Shown piece after piece: positions 61,438 through 64,000 of a DNA stretch of 64,000 bases (positions are counted from its first letter, which is position 1; every line of letters begins with the position of its first letter). Position numbers and translations under genes: made by a program. The notes under the pieces are model-generated. The model worked only from the letters and a program-made list of their open reading frames with translations. It was not told the origin of the DNA and did no database searches. The DNA comes from Pukyongia sp. (GTDB taxonomy: Bacteria; Bacteroidota; Bacteroidia; Flavobacteriales; Flavobacteriaceae). The stretch lies in assembly GCA_030148705.1 (NCBI GenBank), contig JASBSY010000018.1:62001-126000 (forward strand). The letters run 5' to 3'.

Positions 61438-62121
61438 ATGAGAATTTCTATCGGCCTACTCCTTTCGACTATTTTACTTGCTTCATGTAATAATTCTTCT
61501 GAAAAGGCTACCGCCGATCTAGCTTCGAACGAAGTTCAAACTACAGCCGAAAAGATAGCAATGGCATATGGAATTGAAAACTGGAAGGGGGTCGACATGC
61601 TGGAATTTACATTCAACGTAGACAGGGGTGAGCGACATTTCGAGCGCAGTTTTAAGTGGTTTCCCAAACAAAACAAGGTGGTCTATATGAATGAAAAAGA
61701 TACTGTTTCCTATTTCCGGGACCAACCTCTGGACAGTATTTCACGGGCTGCCGATAAGCGGTTCATCAATGATACGTATTGGATGTTATCTCCTTTTAAA
61801 CTGGTCTGGGATGAAGGTACCACCTTTATCGATTCCACCCGGGTGGCAGCAGCTGTTTCAAAAGACACTTTAAATAAGCTTACAATAATATACGGTAATG
61901 AAGGTGGCTATACCCCCGGCGATGCGTATGATTTTTATTACGATAACTCTTATATGGTGAAGGAATGGGCATATCGCCCACAGAATGCGGCTAAGGCTGC
62001 TACCGCTACCCTTTGGGGTGAAGTTAAATCGTATGACGGCATCAAAATTGCCACCCAACACACCGATACGACCGGTAATTTCAGGTTGTATTTCAGTAAT
62101 ATTTCGGTTATTCGCGAATAG
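61438..62121 (+). CDS. Uncharacterised lipoprotein (DUF6503-like)
   Basis: 227 residues with lipobox LLASC (Cys17). The mature part is mostly beta-strand. The opening block MAYGIENWKGVDMLEFTFNVDRG and WMLSPFKLVWDEGT resemble conserved blocks that I recall from the Flavobacteriaceae family DUF6503, but I am not sure of the number. No catalytic motif was seen. It is divergent from the CDGSH gene, 64 bases away, and ends at the stop of the haloperoxidase gene. Confidence 0.6.
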   Translation: MRISIGLLLSTILLASCNNSSEKATADLASNEVQTTAEKIAMAYGIENWKGVDMLEFTFNVDRGERHFERSFKWFPKQNKVVYMNEKDTVSYFRDQPLDSISRAADKRFINDTYWMLSPFKLVWDEGTTFIDSTRVAAAVSKDTLNKLTIIYGNEGGYTPGDAYDFYYDNSYMVKEWAYRPQNAAKAATATLWGEVKSYDGIKIATQHTDTTGNFRLYFSNISVIRE

Positions 62122-64000
62122 TTACTTCTTTAAAAATCTTCGCACCAAAATCGGGTTCCCCTCATTTTGAAGGACTGCAAAATACATTCCCTGTGAGAGC
62201 GCAGAAATATTTAACCGGCAATAATGATTCTCATCAAAATCTGCGGGAACAGACAATATCCTATTCCCAACCATATCATACACATTGAGCTGTAAGTTGT
62301 CGTTGGTTTCATATGCCAGGGTTAGCAGGTCGCTGGCAGGATTAGGAAAGAGAATTCCGTTAGCAACACTTTCAGCATTAAACACGCGTTTCGCAAATTC
62401 GAAGGCGTTATGCCCCAGTTCAAAACCGATAAATCTACCGGGAATGTCATCACAGGGCGGGTGAATACCGCCCCAAATCCGGGATAAGCTGGTCTGATCG
62501 CTGGCATCCCTGTATGTCGCCCATTGCAATTGAAACGACTCGCTTGGCCCCTTTTCAAATTTCAGGAATTCATGCTGTTGAATATCGAAAACTCCCATCC
62601 CCCCGGGAAAATACTCATCTCCCGTGAGTCTGGTAAGGATTTCTGCAGCTGCCCTGGAAAAGGTGGAATGACCTGAAACATACCCCGCAAATGGTGGGGT
62701 AACAAAGGAAGGCCTCTGGTAGGGAAACCATTCTTCGGCAAGTATCCAGCCTACACCCGCGATGTCATTATTAGGATCAGCTATATAATCCGGTCCGCGC
62801 CAGGTGTACAGTTTTATTTTCCCTACGTTTTCATCGAATGCGCCTGCCAGTGGGTCTCCGGGATTTACAAGTTCGATATAATCGGGAATAAGCGGAATGC
62901 CATGAGGGTGATAACTGGGTAAGGCAGGGTCGCTGGACTGCCCGCGATCTGTCATATAGCGGATGGCACTAATAGGCCTCACATAATCGTAATACCCTTT
63001 AATTCCCCAGGCCGTAACCGCCACATCGTGCATGGCTCCGCCAAGTATAAAATACGAACGAATATCCCATTCCAGGTCTGATAATACTTCCCCTCTCCCC
63101 TCGAATCGCTTTTCGAGTAAGGGATGGTCGTTTACATAGTTCAGGATGGTGAACCAATGCCCGGGTGGTGTTTCGCTGTCCGGCCCATCGGCCCAGAATT
63201 CGGCAAGGACTCTGGTATAATCCCCCCGCTTTACAATTTGAGGTTGATAGGGTTCTCCCGTCACCGGGTTTACCGGCCTTCCCCGGGATGGATCGCCACC
63301 TTCAAAAAAATCATAAAAATCCTTGTAATCAGAAAATAACTGAGGATACTCATCAAACGGTAAATTGCCAAGAGCTGCAGGGGAAATGTCGATGGTGGTA
63401 GTATCTTCAGGCCCCAGGTGCGAACCCCAGACAGATACCATGGCAAAACCCCATTTGTAAGGATCCTCTAATCCCAAACCATTCTGAATAAATGGCGGTG
63501 CACCGGGATCCATATAAACGTAATAATCGAAATCGGGCGATGGAAATATGGTAAGCTGTTCCTCACTTAAGGCAAAAGGCGTAACCTGCCCCCACTCGGG
63601 CCCCAAAAAAGGCGGCTGTCCGCCCGGAATGGTATTTCCACTTTGATCTACCCAATTTTCAACTCTTAACGGTTGCCAGTGGTTGGGGAATTCCATAGTT
63701 GGATTTCCTGAGATATCTGTATTTAATGGGGCGTTCAATGGCTCATAATAACGATTCTGGTAATCGTTGGCCTCATTTGAACCATCCTGTAGTCCGAACG
63801 CAATAAGTTGTTCAGCAATATAGTTCCCCATTGCGGCCGGATTGCCGTTCTTGTAATACGCATTGTTATAGGTGGTGTCGTAACCAAATGATTCCATCAA
63901 ACTATCGATGGAGGCATATATCTCATCCTTACCCGGGGAATTCGCAAAGCGATGTTTCATTAAACGATAAACCGCATAGCTTATGGTTTTATGTCTCGCT
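62122..64000 (-). CDS. Vanadium haloperoxidase/PAP2-like secreted protein with T9SS domain (5' truncated)
   Basis: The frame is open to the right edge: upstream of the Met at 63960 it continues ARHKTISYAVYRL, so that Met is internal and the gene begins outside the window. About 625 residues are visible. The vanadate/phosphate site is formed by YVRPISAIRY, AGYVSGHSTFSRAAA (SGHS) and RIWGGIHPPCDDIPGR (GGIH with a downstream Asp), as in vanadium haloperoxidases and related acid phosphatases. The last ~80 residues are a T9SS type A sorting domain (LFPNPASDLLTL, ISALSQGMYFAVL). Whether it halogenates or acts as a phosphatase is open. Confidence 0.87.
   Translation of the reverse strand, partial: ARHKTISYAVYRLMKHRFANSPGKDEIYASIDSLMESFGYDTTYNNAYYKNGNPAAMGNYIAEQLIAFGLQDGSNEANDYQNRYYEPLNAPLNTDISGNPTMEFPNHWQPLRVENWVDQSGNTIPGGQPPFLGPEWGQVTPFALSEEQLTIFPSPDFDYYVYMDPGAPPFIQNGLGLEDPYKWGFAMVSVWGSHLGPEDTTTIDISPAALGNLPFDEYPQLFSDYKDFYDFFEGGDPSRGRPVNPVTGEPYQPQIVKRGDYTRVLAEFWADGPDSETPPGHWFTILNYVNDHPLLEKRFEGRGEVLSDLEWDIRSYFILGGAMHDVAVTAWGIKGYYDYVRPISAIRYMTDRGQSSDPALPSYHPHGIPLIPDYIELVNPGDPLAGAFDENVGKIKLYTWRGPDYIADPNNDIAGVGWILAEEWFPYQRPSFVTPPFAGYVSGHSTFSRAAAEILTRLTGDEYFPGGMGVFDIQQHEFLKFEKGPSESFQLQWATYRDASDQTSLSRIWGGIHPPCDDIPGRFIGFELGHNAFEFAKRVFNAESVANGILFPNPASDLLTLAYETNDNLQLNVYDMVGNRILSVPADFDENHYCRLNISALSQGMYFAVLQNEGNPILVRRFLKK

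Noticed and set aside
62122-63960. Taking the Met at 63960 as the start of the haloperoxidase-like gene
   Set aside because: The frame stays open to the window edge with family-like sequence (ARHKTISYAVYRL), so the gene is truncated by the window.

Overview
The window comes from a bacterium of the phylum Bacteroidota, most likely a (probably marine) member of the Flavobacteriaceae. The support is indirect but consistent. Promoters carry the Bacteroidota -7 box TAnnTTTG. Two secreted proteins end in type IX secretion (T9SS) sorting domains. A type III glutamine synthetase, many SSC-type lipoproteins, a Bacteroidota-style curli operon and several families largely confined to this group (Lacal_2735, BT_3928, DUF1599, DUF4293) are also present. 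Gene density is high and almost everything looks chromosomal and vertically inherited. I saw no insertion sequence, prophage, CRISPR array or integrase.

Layout. 1-4.9 kb: a truncated DUF4197 lipoprotein, a small conserved protein, and the leftward genes purM, prfA, pyrF and a metal-receptor protein. 4.9-10.4 kb: a complete leftward curli (functional amyloid) operon. In transcription order it holds an acidic curlin with twenty exact 11-residue units, a CsgB-like curlin, a CsgH-like/CsgE fusion, CsgF, CsgG carrying an extra C-terminal domain that resembles an outer-membrane barrel, and a beta-propeller lipoprotein. 10.4-11 kb: a 540-bp AT-rich leader. 11-14.3 kb: glnN and a Ca/Na antiporter. 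14.3-17.8 kb: a blaI/blaR1-like regulatory pair with a visible candidate operator, a 50-aa protein, apt, tRNA-Arg(ACG) and a small cluster of intergenic repeats. 17.8-22.4 kb: clpS, prmA, tpiA, an oligopeptide-type permease, a DoxX protein and DUF1599. 22.5-31.5 kb: folP-cdaA (c-di-AMP synthesis), an ABC exporter, truA, a phosphodiesterase, rho with a long disordered insert, and a T9SS cargo protein. 31.5-43.3 kb: an M14 peptidase, a NUDIX gene and pyrE with start codons 7 bp apart, birA, and rsfS-ftsH-LUD-cdsA-psd-ACBP; valS closes this block from the opposite strand. 43.4-57.8 kb: an aspartyl protease, an aminotransferase, murB, a fasciclin lipoprotein, a glycosyltransferase coupled to an ECF sigma factor and an atypical Nramp transporter, lipA, gap, a hybrid histidine kinase, lpxK and nif3. 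57.8-64 kb: a coiled-coil protein with a cysteine-less ribbon, msrA, small stress or membrane proteins, a CDGSH protein and an edge-truncated vanadium haloperoxidase-like T9SS protein.

The most distinctive system is the curli operon. It combines two domain fusions, a structural protein with an alternating hydrophobic/polar repeat and no Lys or Arg, and a terminator-like hairpin just after the first gene that could set the ratio of fibre subunit to secretion machinery. Next in interest are the BlaI/BlaR1 pair, with a tandem dyad operator over a promoter that appears to make leaderless mRNA and an internal duplication in BlaR1, and the Nramp-family protein that lacks the canonical metal-binding DPGN motif.
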